Assembly: GCA_949825065.1 (NCBI GenBank)
Contig: OX463845.1
Coordinates: forward strand, 29,697,315 to 29,761,314
Reading direction: 5' to 3'
DNA length: 64,000 nt
DNA from: Odontocerum albicorne
Lineage: Eukaryota; Arthropoda; Insecta; Trichoptera; Odontoceridae
The number at the start of each line of letters is the position of its first letter. Positions within the stretch are counted from its first letter, which is position 1. This document shows, piece after piece, positions 45,366 through 56,804 of the stretch. The position numbers and the translations under genes are program-made. The notes under the pieces are model-generated. The model made no database searches. It saw nothing but the letters and a program-made list of their open reading frames with translations, and had not been told where the DNA came from.

Positions 45366-45716
45366 ATGCGAGGGTTGAATTGTATTTTATACAAACAAAC
45401 AGCGTTCACCAGAGCATATCCTATCTCAAGCAAAACACGCATTATGCCTACTTTAAATGTGATCCACATCGCTCTAGAACTAACAAATTCCTATTCTTTC
45501 ATACATTCCCGCAACTGCCCGGATATTATTACTCCCACACCCTGCTTTGCTCTTTCATTATCCTTCACACAAGACCACATAACTACTCGTAACATTCCTC
45601 GTACCTCTTCTAACCAAAATACTTTGCTCTTTGGCTCACTCAAGTATACTATACTCGTATATACACAGTTCATTAATCTATTGATTCATTTTGCCCCTAA
45701 TATTCCATACACCTAG
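45366..45716 (-). mobile_element. LINE endonuclease-domain fragment, probably LINE-E
   Basis: The minus strand starts GVWNIRGKMNQ next to 45716, like the WN-R-L beginning of an APE-type endonuclease. It continues VFWLEEVRGMLRVVMWSCVK, then KQGVGVIISGQLRECMKE and a further RAMWI-TFKVGIM-like stretch to about 45380. Such endonucleases nick target DNA for LINE integration. The piece is inverted relative to the LINE-E 3' end on its right. Confidence 0.55.
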
Positions 45717-46185
45717 TCTAAGCTCCGTCGTTCTCTGTGGGTTGTGAGCCTTGCTGGCACCAATACGTGGCCGTAGAAAAATATTGAAAGGCGCCGAGTA
45801 AATGCTGCAGAAATGGGTGCACTAAGAAGAATACATGGGTTGAGAATGTATGATCTAATACGGAATGAAGTGATGAGGGACGAATATGAACTTAAGGTAT
45901 GTATTGAGTAAGAGTAGCACTTTGAGATGGTTTGGGCATGTAGAACGAATGAATGTAGAAAGAGTAACAAAACAAATATACAGTGCAAATGTGAGTGAAA
46001 GGCGTGGGAAAGGAAGCTCAAGAATAGTATGATTAGATTAGGCGAATGATATTTTGAAAGAAGGAAATGTAAAAAGTCAGCAAAATCGTAGGAGTTGTAT
46101 GAGAATCTGTATAGATGCAAATGATGTGTTTGTCGAGATATGAAAGTTTGGAATTCTGTCCTCTCAGCCTACTCCAACAGTACAC
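45717..46185 (+). mobile_element. LINE-E 3'-end fragment
   Basis: A LAPIRGR-like LYGSETW remnant is followed by ALRRIHGLRMYDLIRNEVMR, WFGHVERMNVERVTKQIYSA in mixed frames, and SVLSAYSNS with the 3' end near 46180. Confidence 0.75.
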
Positions 46186-46464
46186 ACCAATACTTTATCC
46201 AAAGGAAGTTCCAAAAATCGTGAGTAATATGTAAAATTATGTGTCTTTTTAGAGCACGCACTAATACTAATATATTTATTTATTTCACCCACGGCCAACA
46301 AAGAGCTTCCAATATTATCATTTTTTCATCAGTCAGTTTCACCAAAATGATGATGCTATCAAAAGTATGAGTTTGAGTTTCATGGAATATCGCATCACGT
46401 CTAGCGGACTAAATTCTAATTATTGCAGACATGGATTTTCGATGAAGATTTTTTTGTATTAATC
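46186..46464. other. Nothing recognised
   Basis: No supported feature. Confidence 0.3.
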
Positions 46465-46630
46465 TTTTATTGTATGTGGTGTGACCCCGAGGGTTTATTG
46501 TCGTGTGGAAATCCCTTCGAACTAACTAGGCTTTACCAGCCATAACATATTTTAAAGAGGCTCTCAGTGAAAATCCGCAACCCTAGGTTGGAAGACAGGT
46601 GTCTAACTCACTAGGACAAGGAGGCCACCA
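46465..46630 (-). mobile_element. SINE-A, minus orientation
   Basis: GTGTGACCCCGAGGGTTTAT and TCGTGTGGAAATCCCTTCGA, then GGCTCTCAGTGAAAATC, match the body. The reverse head keeps only CGCAACCCTAGGTTGGAAGA and CTAACTCACTAGGACAAGG. Confidence 0.65.
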
Positions 46631-47309
46631 AGATTTATTCAGAATAGAATATAAGCAAACATTTATTCAATATAGAAATTCTGAGCTTGTATTTATTACA
46701 CCTTCAAGTGTCATATTTTTTTCCTTTTTATCACTAACCACGTAAGTACGAAATTAACATCTACGAGTAGTATGCCCAAAGAGAACCCTTTTAGCGTCAA
46801 ATAACTCGTAACGTGTGATTTTGGTTAATTTCTGAGGTTTATTGTTGAAATTTACGTTGAAATAGACTCTTAAGATAAAAGAGAAATGTATTCAAGTATT
46901 GCGTCACAGAATCTAGTTAATATGTCACGTAGTTCAATGAATAAAATATACATTTTCAGTCAGTTCGACAATCGATTTCTGCCATTTCATCATTCATTCA
47001 TCCTGTTTCCGATAAAATATATTTACTGTCAGATCTTGTATCATGTATCACGTAGCAAATACAAGATATAAGACTCGACAATAAAGTTTATGTCACAAGA
47101 AAATTGGTTCGCTCAATTTTTCCTGCAGAATTCGTGCAAAAGTTTTTGTATACATTTTAGATATGAGAAAAAAACTTTATATGGATGCCCTTGAATATAT
47201 ATGTTACATTATAGTTGGAATTTGAAATTCGACCACCAGTTCAATATACACACAAGCATACTGTCGATTGTGTACGATGCGAGTTTAACAATATTTAAGT
47301 TTATTCATT
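46631..47309. other. Nothing recognised
   Basis: A+T-rich DNA. Confidence 0.35.
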
Positions 47310-47545
47310 CGTATGGTGCCTCTCAACACAAACAAACTGGCGTTGGGCATACATAAGAGCGCGGGCAAGAAACAATATTGTCTTCGGCAACATTAATCAC
47401 ATTTCGTAATCACACGTGTTGGATATACAACTGCACGTGAAGATGCAACACTCACACACCTCTAGTGCACGTGAGTATTGCTGCAGATCTTTTTCGGGTA
47501 GCGTCAATTATCAAACCAGAAACCCCCGGGTAGAAGTATTATTGA
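47310..47545 (-). mobile_element. SINE-B, minus orientation
   Basis: CATTCGTATGGTGCCTCTCA, GCGCGGGCAAGAAACAATAT and CACTCACACACCTCTAGTGC are the body. AATTATCAAACCAGAAACCC is the remnant of the reverse head. Compare 35535. Confidence 0.65.
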
Positions 47546-47775
47546 AACTATTGATTTTTCTTTTTCTTTCAACGTTAAAGAACAAACGAGTTAATATTTT
47601 TTCCACTAGCTACAAATAATATTATAAAAAAATGTATAATATTGCAACCAATTCATCAGGGTAAGAAATATGAAAGCAGTACACTTGGGACAAAGATACA
47701 CTCATGACTTGAAAATGAAAGAGATTGGTTAATTATCCTGACTAACGAACCTTTCATAAATGGAATGGGAAGAAA
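47546..47775. other. Nothing recognised
   Basis: No supported feature. Confidence 0.3.
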
Positions 47776-49113
47776 TGCATTAACACGTTGTAATTTATTT
47801 TTATCAAACACTGTTTTGTTTTTTGTGACGGTATAACCCACTTTTTTGTGACGGTATAACCCTACCGGTTTCAAGGCTTTCACCTCATCTTCAGGGGAGT
47901 GCAAACAAGACTAAATGCTGTTCGAACTGGTACCGATATACACGCTTCAACGGTTGGGGGCTGAGGGATGAGGGAGGCATGGGACAATTTCGGGACAAGG
48001 TATGCAGATGACATTCTTTGTATTTGGACGGGTACCGATAGACAATTACACCAATTTCTTAAATATTTAAATTCTGTAGAAAGTTTTATAAAATTTACAC
48101 TAGAAACAGAACAGGACGGAAAAATAAATTTCTTGGACCTAACATTATCTCGGAAAAATGGCACATTTGACTTTGATATATATAGGAAAAATACTTATTC
48201 AGACTCTATAATTCCAGCAACTTCCAACTTAATAAATTCGCCGCATTTAACTGTATGCTTCATAGATTGCTCAGTGTCCCATTAACCGACGACAATTTTA
48301 AAAAGGAATTAATAACCATAAAAAAAATTGCTACAAATAATGACTATCCTGGAAGCCTCATTGATTCACTTTTAAAAAACAAAACAAAAAAGAAACTTAT
48401 AAAAGATTATATATTTAACGACACCTTTAAGCATACCTATAAATGGAGCAAAGTCCTATTTATAAAAAACATATCATATGAAATAATCAAAAATATTCCA
48501 AGTCACATTCCAAGCCAGCTTTTTACACTAATTTTAATCTCCGGAAACTCTTATTTAATGGGAAAGGCAAAAATGGAATACTTAGCAACAGTGGTGTGTA
48601 TAAAATTTTATGTGTTGACTGGGATAATTTCTATATAGGAAAGACAGGAAGATCTTTTGAAAAGAGATTTCGTGAACACAAATCTGCCTTAACAAATCCT
48701 CTAATTTATTCTGAAATGGCTAATCATTGTCACCGTTAAAACCATACTTTATCTATCGATGATGCCAAATTCTTACATATCAGTAGTAACGGAAATAAGT
48801 TGGACAGATTAGAGGCCCTAGAAATTTCTAAGTCAGTACACCGATCCGAACATCTGTTGAACAGTTATTTCCCAAAAATCTCTCCGCTCTTGGCCGAAAT
48901 TGTCCCATGCCTCCCTTATCCCTCACCCCCCAACCGTTGAAGCGTGTATATCGGTACCAGTTCGAACAGCATTTAGTCTTGTTTGCGCTCCCCTCAAGAT
49001 GAGATGAAAGCCTTGAAACCGGTAGGGTTATACCGTCACAAAAAAGTGGAATAAACAGTGTTTGATAAACATAAATTACAATGTCTTTAAACCTCCACAC
49101 CGTTAATGCCTTA
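47776..49113 (+). mobile_element. Penelope-like element with inverted arms
   Basis: Two arms of roughly 210-240 bp (47776-47992 and 48872-49113) are inverted copies. Both hold CGGTATAACCCTACCGGTTT or its complement, plus CAACGGTTGGGGG-type phrases. Between them lies the 3' part of a Penelope coding region (RT then GIY-YIG). Inverted, partial terminal copies are a known property of Penelope-like retroelements. The left arm switches to coding sequence at about 47993. Confidence 0.9.
47993..48875 (+). pseudogene. Penelope polyprotein: RT remnant and GIY-YIG endonuclease
   Basis: It begins at RYADDILCIWTGTDRQ (RT motif C, catalytic YADD) and continues INFLDLTLSRKNGTFDFDIY. A frameshift near 48255 follows, then the linker (NDYPGSLIDSLLKN, KKLIKDYIFND). 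After another shift, 48590-48700 gives GVYKILCVDWDNFYIGKTGR and SFEKRFREHKSAL. GVY and FYIG are the GIY-YIG motif, and Arg/His/Glu of the nuclease follow. It ends with LDRLEALEISKSVHRSEHLL before the right arm. A stop after SEMANHCHR inactivates it. Confidence 0.9.
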
Positions 49114-49736
49114 ACTATAAACAACATATTAACACGTTAGTTGAAAACGTACGAAACAGACAGATCATCTGAACAAAAAAATTAACATTTATGAACGGTT
49201 GCAAACGAAATTAAAATAGTTAAGGTTAAGACATAAATACTTGAGAAGATTAAGAATAAGCCGAAATCCAATGTACGAGTATAATAATTGAATGTGAGCT
49301 GTAAATTCAAACCAGTCTTGTTATTTATTCAAATAAAAATATTTTTTAGGGTTTCCTTTTCTTTTTTATTGGTGTTTAAAGTTCGTTTTAAATATTTTAC
49401 TAATTACTCAAATTTCCAAACGAAATATAATTCTACCCTTTACTTTTTCACACTGAGATTTCCACTAAAATGTTGCGAGTTCCAACATTTGCAAACTTCG
49501 CCAGAGTATGAAATTTCTAGTGTTGAGGGATTACAGTATTTATAAAAAATCATTTCAGAGAAAAAAATAATTATGTACCATAAATAACAAATACAAAAAT
49601 ATTTGTGATCGTATTGTTTACACGTATGTTATACCTTGAAAACTGTTAAGATCTATTGAGCAAAAAGCAGAAAAATATAAAATAAAAATGGCGAAAACAC
49701 GTTGAAATTATTTTAGGTCACCGAGAAATGGGTGAA
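49114..49736. other. Nothing recognised
   Basis: A+T-rich DNA. Confidence 0.35.
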
Positions 49737-50169
49737 CAGTAGAATCTCGATTATCCGGAGCAGCAGGAAAAAAATAAAACAAAAACTCAACATTATCTTA
49801 CATACTCACGCTTTTACTTAAAATACGACGGTAAAGAAGTTTGTTTTTACCCCTGTTCACTTATCGGCGAAGAGTGCGACACAGATTTCCATACATTATC
49901 TACCCTACATTAGCTTATCTAATTATTTCAAGATTTTGTTCTATCATTAAACCCATCATCGATCAGAAATCCCGGTCGATTGTGTGTTTGCCAGTTTTAT
50001 TTACGTTCACATATTATAATGTTTGCCAATTTAATTTTATGGCAAATATTATTGAAACGAAAAATAATTTTTATATTTGATGTAATATTTCGAGATATTT
50101 AAAAAAAAATAATGCCCCGGTTAATCCGCAATCCGGTTTATGTCAATCCGGATAATTGAGATTCTACCG
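49737..50169. mobile_element. Tigger/pogo-type MITE
   Basis: The ends CAGTAGAATCTCGATTATCC (49737) and GGATAATTGAGATTCTACCG (to 50169) are inverted repeats of about 22 bp with two mismatches. A further inner phrase (AATCCGCAATCCGG) has the CCGG-rich style of Tigger ends. TA follows on the right and AA precedes on the left, which I read as a mutated TA duplication. No transposase frame. Confidence 0.8.
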
Positions 50170-50648
50170 TATTATATTTATCTTTTCCTCCGTGCTAAGG
50201 TATATTTTTATCTCGAAATCTAACAAGAGGTCGAGTACGAGAGAGGGTGGACGAGAGTCGTATGAGTGGAGAAGGAATAAGAAGAAATAAGTGTTTGAAA
50301 AATGAGAAAGACCTTTCAGAAGGTCACGAGTTGACCATTGAATAATATTAAGCATATAAAAGTTCATTTTCTCATTTTCCTCACGAAAATGACATAAATT
50401 TGTGACATATGAGGATAAGCTGCTAAGACACGATTATTACAAAGAATGCAAAATTTTATAACTTGACAAATTTCTTTAAAATTTGAAAAAAATATTTTTC
50501 TAATTTTAACCAATGAAACTGAATCGGTCAAAAATACTTGCACTAGTTTGGTTGTATCCTCAACTATTTACCGAATAAAAACGTACAAAGCTTAACAAAT
50601 TGTTGACAAAGCTACTTATATTTAATTATGAGACTATTTATGCTTCAA
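50170..50648. other. Nothing recognised
   Basis: No supported feature. Confidence 0.3.
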
Positions 50649-50857
50649 AAATTAGTTCACGTATAGACATTGTTCAACACATACTAGTAAAAATAGTTCA
50701 CGTATAGACATTGTTCAACAAATACTATTAAAAATAGTTCACGTATAGACATTGTTCAACACATACTATTAAAAATAGTTCACGTATAGACATTGTTCAA
50801 CACACACTAGTAAAAATAGTTCACATATAGACATTGTTTAACACATACTAGTAAAAC
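50649..50857. repeat. 41-bp tandem repeat, five copies
   Basis: AGTTCACGTATAGACATTGT starts at 50654, 50695, 50736, 50777 and 50818, a strict 41-bp period, with alternating TACTAGTA and TACTATTA ends. Confidence 0.92.
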
Positions 50858-50959
50858 ATCAGAATGACAAGTGGCAATTGAGAAACTAGAGTTTTGACAA
50901 TTGTCAATATATTTATTCTCCGGCTTTTGTGGTCAGTGTGTATAAGAATTTGAGGTCTA

Positions 50960-51345
50960 TGGAAAGCTGGGCTCCCACGGGCAGGTTACAGTGCACTGAG
51001 GTGCATGGCCGCGCGTTAACAAATTGAACTTTCGTGCGGAAGGTCGTCGGTTCGAACCCCGCGCTGTGCTACTCCCCGTGAATGATACAGGTATTTTTCC
51101 GCCTAATATTCGGGGGTATAAGGATACCAATGACTTCGGTCATATCTATTCTTTGAAATAAAGGGAAAAAACTTGCCAGTGCACTTCAGGTGTGCCATCG
51201 GATCCAGTACAGCGGCGTGACCGGTGAGTTTACTGGTGTGCAACGGCTCACTCGCTTAATAAACAAACTCCACGACGCAGCTTCGCTTTCTAACTGAATC
51301 GACATTGGGATGACGAGGGGATCCTCGACTACGAGGCCCAGCAAC
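50960..51345 (+). mobile_element. G+C-richer tRNA-like SINE, separate family
   Basis: Box A-like TGGCCGCGCGTTAAC (about 51006) and box B GGTTCGAACCCC (51049-51060) sit at near-tRNA spacing, followed by a 270-bp body containing GAAATAAAGGG and CAGCGGCGTGACCGGTGAG. The right edge shares 21 bp, in reverse, with 6978-6998. A working tRNA is unlikely because the acceptor stem does not pair. No other copy is in the window. Confidence 0.55.
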
Positions 51346-51600
51346 GACGACTAGTGCACTCATGAAGTTCTACGTCTCGTTTAAATAATGTGCGAGAAGA
51401 GAAAGAGACCTTCAGCAATCAATCAATCCGGTCAATTTAATATTCCTTAACCATGAAAACTTCTTCTTGCCTATCCAGAATTTTATATCTTCGAACTTTC
51501 CCAGTAATATTTCCTATTTGGACCCTCGTATCGTATGTCCAAGCTACATTCGTTTTCGTATTTTCTCTTCGAACAAGAATTCAGAATTTTGACACAATTT
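51346..51600. other. Nothing recognised
   Basis: No supported feature. Confidence 0.3.
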
Positions 51601-51759
51601 CAGTATGAGTGATGCGAGCTGAGGGTCCAGGGGATTTTCAGTACTCGTTTGTTCAGCATGAGTGATGCGAGCCGAGAGTCCAGGGGATTTTCAGTACTCG
51701 TCTGTTCAGTATGAGTGATGCGAGCCGAGCGTCCAGGGGTTTTCAGTACTAGTCTGTTC
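51601..51759. repeat. 53-bp tandem repeat, three copies
   Basis: ATGAGTGATGCGAGCCGAG with GTCCAGGGGATTTTCAGTAC repeats at 53, 53 and 52 bp. The copies differ at a handful of positions. Confidence 0.92.
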
Positions 51760-52219
51760 ATCTTATATGTTATCACACATATTTTATATAAAAAATGTGA
51801 AATATTGATGGTCAGTCTCTAAGCACTGTACTTCTGGCATTTAAATTATTACCATTCAATCGATTTGAATAATTTGTCCATAGTAGTTTACCGTGTTTTA
51901 TAGCTTGACATGTGTTATGTGTTGGGGGAGTGGTTGTGTTGATTTCCGTGACTCAAACGTTATTTTACTTCACATCCATACACCATTCAACTCCTCATTT
52001 ATTGATGAAGGCAGATAAGACATTTTAAATATTTAATAAGGCAGTAAAATTAAATGCTCCCACTTTGTCATTTAAAGGCAAAACAATTACTTATGTTTTG
52101 ATTAATAAAAAAATGCTTTTTGTAAATCATTTATAACTTTGAAATTGAAAATTAATACTAGATTTAAAAAATCATCCACTAATCGTTTAGTATTTTATCA
52201 ATATAAAAGCACAAAACAC
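51760..52219. other. Nothing recognised
   Basis: A+T-rich DNA. Confidence 0.35.
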
Positions 52220-52560
52220 AACATATCATCATCGTTCCTATTGGGGAACGCAAAGGGAGCTGATAGATATACATTTCATTATATATTTTGCTTCTGCCAC
52301 GTCGATACACCTTATCATGTATACTCTCGTATTTTTAAGATTTTCCACTAAATTTTAATGTGTCATGTTTCTCTAGGTCTTCTCAACATTCCTAACTATT
52401 CCTAACTAACAAAAATATATTTTTTCGTTAATATTTTATAGTTCATTCTTCCTTGTACACAAACTATTTCCAATTTCTTATATTTATCTTAAGCACTTCA
52501 CATTCTTAATTTCTATCATATCGGTAACGAAATTTACATACTTCAAAATTGAGAAAATAT
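52220..52560 (-). mobile_element. LINE-E 3'-end fragment, strongly diverged
   Basis: The order ATCATCGTTCCTATTGGGG, TTGCTTCTGCCACGTCGATA, TCTCTAGGTCTTCTCAAC and TGTACACAAACTATTTCCAA parallels the minus-strand LINE-E copies phrase by phrase, with many differences. Confidence 0.55.
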
Positions 52561-53303
52561 TATTGGAAAAAATAACAATAAAGGTATTTTATATATTCAT
52601 AGGATGGTGAAACAATATCAAGAAAATATGAGGGTTTTAGTTATACTATAATTAGTTTAAAGTGATCGGATAAAATAAAATATATATGGTTACCATTAGT
52701 TTACTCGAGTTTTAATGCATTAGGACTCGAGTGCATTATAAGTCAAAGAAAAAGTAAAAACGTCTTACTTTGCCGAATTCTAAAAAATATAATTCAGAGC
52801 AAACGATGAGGTTCAAATCAATGGGCCATGTTACTTTTTTTACAAACCATTTACAATACACACATACTTTGAATCGAATTTTCATCGTTAATATAAGTTA
52901 ATTAAAAAGGCACTCTGTCATTTTATTATTAATTAACTCAGAAATCAACACTATTTGGGAGTAGACAAAATCAATTAATAAAGTTTTAATATCTCACCTA
53001 AACTTTTCTCCTTTTTCAAGTGATAGTTCTGAATTGCTGTAGATAAATTCTTGTCGGATTAATGATTCAGATTTAGGAATTAATTTTAACAGTAGGCTCT
53101 TGATTAATCGTCTCATAGAGGAACTATGCGGATCTGCTTATAGAGTAAGTAATAGCATTTGTGATGAGATTTTCAAAATTAGTTATGGGGAATCATTTTT
53201 TAAAATCCCTCTTTACACATCTAGTTAAAATTTGAAACATTAGTATAGAGATTCATACTCGCAAATGTTGGATAAAATCGTCTATATATTTTTGATGTAG
53301 ATA
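52561..53303. other. Nothing recognised
   Basis: Flank of the Tigger element; no supported feature. Confidence 0.3.
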
Positions 53304-55100
53304 CACCCAATCCTCTTTTTGCACGGTTCAAGAAAATGGACCAATTATTCTTTTTACACCGTTTTTTTTTGCTTTAACACGGTTTAAAAAATATAAAAAT
53401 ATTTATAAAAATAAATTGCGTTGCACAGTTGTCTTTTGCTCGTATGTTGTCACCGGATATCTCCCATGCATAAGGGGCGCCACAGGCAGTCGTCAACATC
53501 GATTCTGTAACTAATATATATATTTTTGTATTTCGCGATCGTGATAAGTTATCCTAAAATGTTGGTAAATACAACTAAGAAAAATAAAAGAACAACAATT
53601 TCTTTGGAGACCAAGATTAATATTTTAGATCGCCTTCAAAATGGGAGAAAGTGCAGCGTCTTTGGGCAGAGTTTTTGGAACGAATGAATATACAATAAGA
53701 ACAATCAAGAGAAATGGTGCTGCTAGAAGATTTGTAGCTTGTGAAACAAAATTAACTGTTAAGTCGTCATCATACACGATAGATATTATTCAGGAAAAAA
53801 TGGAGAAGGCTTTAATAATAAGGATAGAAGAAAATAACCAAAAAAAGATAGCAGTAGATGGTAAAACCATCAAACAGATGGCATGACGATATTACAAGAA
53901 GATTAATGAACTGGAGTCGTCAAGTGCCGAGCTTCTGCCTGGTTATAAAAAGATGGATGAATTTGCGACAAATATGGGACGGGACGGCTTGCAAAATCCT
54001 CGGAAGACTACACTGCATAATATGAAAATGAGAGGTGAAATTTCCTCTGTAGATAAGACTGGTGCTGAAGAATTTCTTCCAAAACTAGCCAAAATAATTA
54101 AAGAAGGCGGTTACACCTCAGACCAAGTTTTCAAAGCAGATGAAACTGGCCTTTTTTGGAAGAAAATGCCAAACAGAACCTACTATATGCAGCAAAATCA
54201 GAGAAGCCATCCACCCTAAATGTATGTTGGAGACCATTTTGGCCAGAATGCGTAAAGTCCAAAAACTTTGTATCCATAAATACGACCGAATTACATTTTG
54301 ATATCATCACTTTGTCACATAACATACTCGTACAACGCCGAAAAGGCTTTGAAGAATTAACAATATAAGATATTGCAGAATTGACAACTGATGAAGTACT
54401 TAAGAAGAACAAATTCTGTAGATTGTTTCCGAGAATGCAGATGATTCAACGTAAGTTCATAGTAGCGATGATGAAGAAATGGTTCCATTAACTGCAAGTT
54501 CAATGCAAGAAGGCCTCCAACTAGCCAATAAACTTGGAAATCATTTTCCATTAAATTATAATAATGTCGAACGAGCTGTACAATTCCAACGTGATTTAAA
54601 AAAGATTATGGCACGTTATAAAGAATCATATAAGAAACTAGCCAAATTAAAATCACAGCGAATGTTAACCGAATTCGTATACAAATCCAGTAAACCAACA
54701 CAAACACAAAATGTTAATTTTATTCAAGATACTCTTGAAAATGTCTCTCCGTTAAATATTTCCAGTGATAAGAGTGATTTTTCGCTAGCAAAAACAGAAG
54801 TTAACAGGTACGCTTATTGTCAAGTAGCGACACTGAATAAATATATTTCTTCATATTAGATTTAATTTAAATCGAAAACTATGTCAATTTATTACTTCAT
54901 TATGTATGTTATTTTATGAAAATATTTTTATGTATAAATAAAAAATACATTCAATTTATTTCTGAATTCGAGAATTTTATATTCACAGTTAATCGTTTTT
55001 AGTACTGACCAATTTTTATATGTTTACTGTATCTTTTTTCACGTTTTTTTTGGCACGGTAGTCTCTGGAACGTATTCCCGTGCAAAAAGAGAATCGGGTG
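53304..55100 (+). mobile_element. Tigger element with terminal inverted repeats
   Basis: CACCCAATCCTCTTTTTGCA (53304, continuing CGG) and the right end CGTGCAAAAAGAGAATCGGG (ending TG at 55100) are inverted repeats of 23 bp with two mismatches. TA precedes the left end; TT follows the right end. At 1797 bp it is shorter than full Tiggers because the catalytic centre is deleted. Confidence 0.9.
53559..54859 (+). pseudogene. Tigger transposase, catalytic core deleted
   Basis: It starts MLVNTTKKNKRTTISLETK (53559) with a psq-type helix-turn-helix (ILDRLQNG, then a frameshift, ESAASLGRVFGTNEYTIRTI). The CENP-B-like domain lies at 53790-54040, with a stop at 53884 and then GLQNPRKTTLHNMKMRGEIS. 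EEFLPKLAKIIKEGGYTSDQ precedes VFKADETGLFWKKMPNRTY, which has the first catalytic Asp at 54139-54141. The sequence then skips to WRPFWPECVKSKNF and DIAELTTDEVLKKN, so the DNAPGH and last-Asp segments are missing. The C-terminus (VERAVQFQRDLKKIMARYKE) reaches a stop at 54857. Confidence 0.9.
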
Positions 55101-55200
55101 TTACTCTACCTGTATGGTAAGTGTGCTTTACTCTACCCGTGGCTCTAGCTAACAAAACGTCTTGGGATCTATTTATCCAAGCGTTATGAGGGATTTGAAA

Positions 55201-55280
55201 ATATGTTACGAACAACATCAATTCCAGGTATGCTGGTAAAATATGTTACTAACAACATCAACTCCAGGTATGCTGGTAAA
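55201..55280. repeat. 40-bp direct repeat, two copies
   Basis: ATATGTTAC-AACAACATCAA followed by TCCAGGTATGCTGGTAAA occurs twice in tandem with two differences. Confidence 0.85.
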
Positions 55281-55356
55281 AACATGGTGATATTTTCCCG
55301 AAAAATATTTAAGAAACTAAAATGTTGATTTGTTTACACTGGCAATAAGTATTATA

Positions 55357-56002
55357 GGGTGACCCATTAGTCGTTCTCCAGTTTAAAAAAAACATAATTT
55401 TTTAGTTGAACTATTTTTTTATTTTTTTCAGATTACTTAAAATGCATCTTACGTCGTACTATAGAGAATTTAACAACATAGAAACGAACGAAAATGGTTG
55501 AACTTTATGTTGGGAATCAAAAGTCAATTATTTGAACACGCATCGACGTAATTTTACAAATGGAGATTGTCCAGCAAGGTCGACGATTAGGTGATTGACT
55601 GCACGTTTTCGACAGCAGATATCAGTAATTGACTTGCCTAGAGCCGAAAGACGGCTTACCATATGCACTAATGAGAATATTTAAAAAGTACAAGAGAGTG
55701 TTGCTGTTGATTAAGCAACTTCAACCAGACGATGTTCAGTTCAGCTCGGAATGTCTCAAACGACACTGCAACGAATCTTATGAAGCGATTTGATTAAATT
55801 CAATTGGTGTAAGAATTGAAGTCAAAATTCCCGCACAACGCTTTGAATAAGAGTATAGGAACGCGACTTAGGGGCCACCTGTTTAAACTTGCCAAGTGCT
55901 AGAACTTTGTTTTGCAATCTATCATTTTGAATAGGACCTCGAATATTGACAATTTCAATATTACGGAAAAAATAAAAAATAAATCTAACATTGAGTGATC
56001 CC
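55357..56002 (+). mobile_element. Tc3-like relic, N-terminal half only
   Basis: The ends GGGTGACCCATTAG and (reverse) GGGATCACTCAATG are imperfect inverted repeats flanked by TA. Translation in shifting frames gives LYVGNQKSII, THRRNFTNGDCPA and a block matching RRCSVQLGMSQTTLQRIL, then SDLIKFNW. This is the paired-like helix-turn-helix of Tc3-like transposases. The DDE part, which survives in the separate relic at 3961-4740, is missing. Confidence 0.7.
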
Positions 56003-56804
56003 TATACTGGGAGGTAGTTATGTTATTTCTTTACTTTATTTGTCTTCGAGCATAAGCTAACAATGTGATTGGATTTTGCCATTATTTTAGTTAAACAAAA
56101 ATTTCAATTTCTATATGCAAATCGGTTTCTTAACACAAAGAAATAACATTTATTGACGAAGATTATTTTACGCATTTTGTGTATTACAACGAGTGACTAT
56201 ATTTTATCGTACGAATAAAAAAATATTTCTTAATAAGGCTTTTAAAAATATATGTAACAAACAGTTTGTATAATCAGATAAAAGTTAACTTAATGTAAAG
56301 AGAAGAGTTGAATCAGCGTCAACATTTTTGATAATTTATTGAAGTATAATAATATACTCGTACGTTATCACTAACAAACTCCAGTCAAGTTGTGAATAAA
56401 CAAACAATCGGTAATTTCAAGTTGAAAGCATATTAAGTTTAATCCAAGTTTCCCGAGTAGGAGTGTGTATCTAAATATTTTCCAGCTCGAGATTAGATGT
56501 CTTACAAAGTCGTTATATATAAGATTTATGTTGAAGCAGAACTTGCTGTTTGGCATGGGAAAATATATAATGCCGAGCAGTGAACGTTCAAAAGGCAGGG
56601 AATTGAAAACAAAATTTATATCTAAAATTTCTCTTCAAAAAGGTCTCGATTACGTTTAACAAAACTTATTTTAAGTCGTTTTTGACAGACGTATTTGCCG
56701 GAAAAACTGAGGTGAATTGAAATGAACGCAACATAAGATGCTTTAATATAAAACAAGTGGAGATGACATATGTTTGGAAAAAGAAAATATTGTATAGCGT
56801 TACA
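56003..56804. other. Nothing recognised
   Basis: A+T-rich DNA. Confidence 0.35.

Noticed and set aside
45366..45716. 116-codon plus-strand frame
   Set aside because: Antisense shadow of the endonuclease fragment on the minus strand, which has family-like residues.
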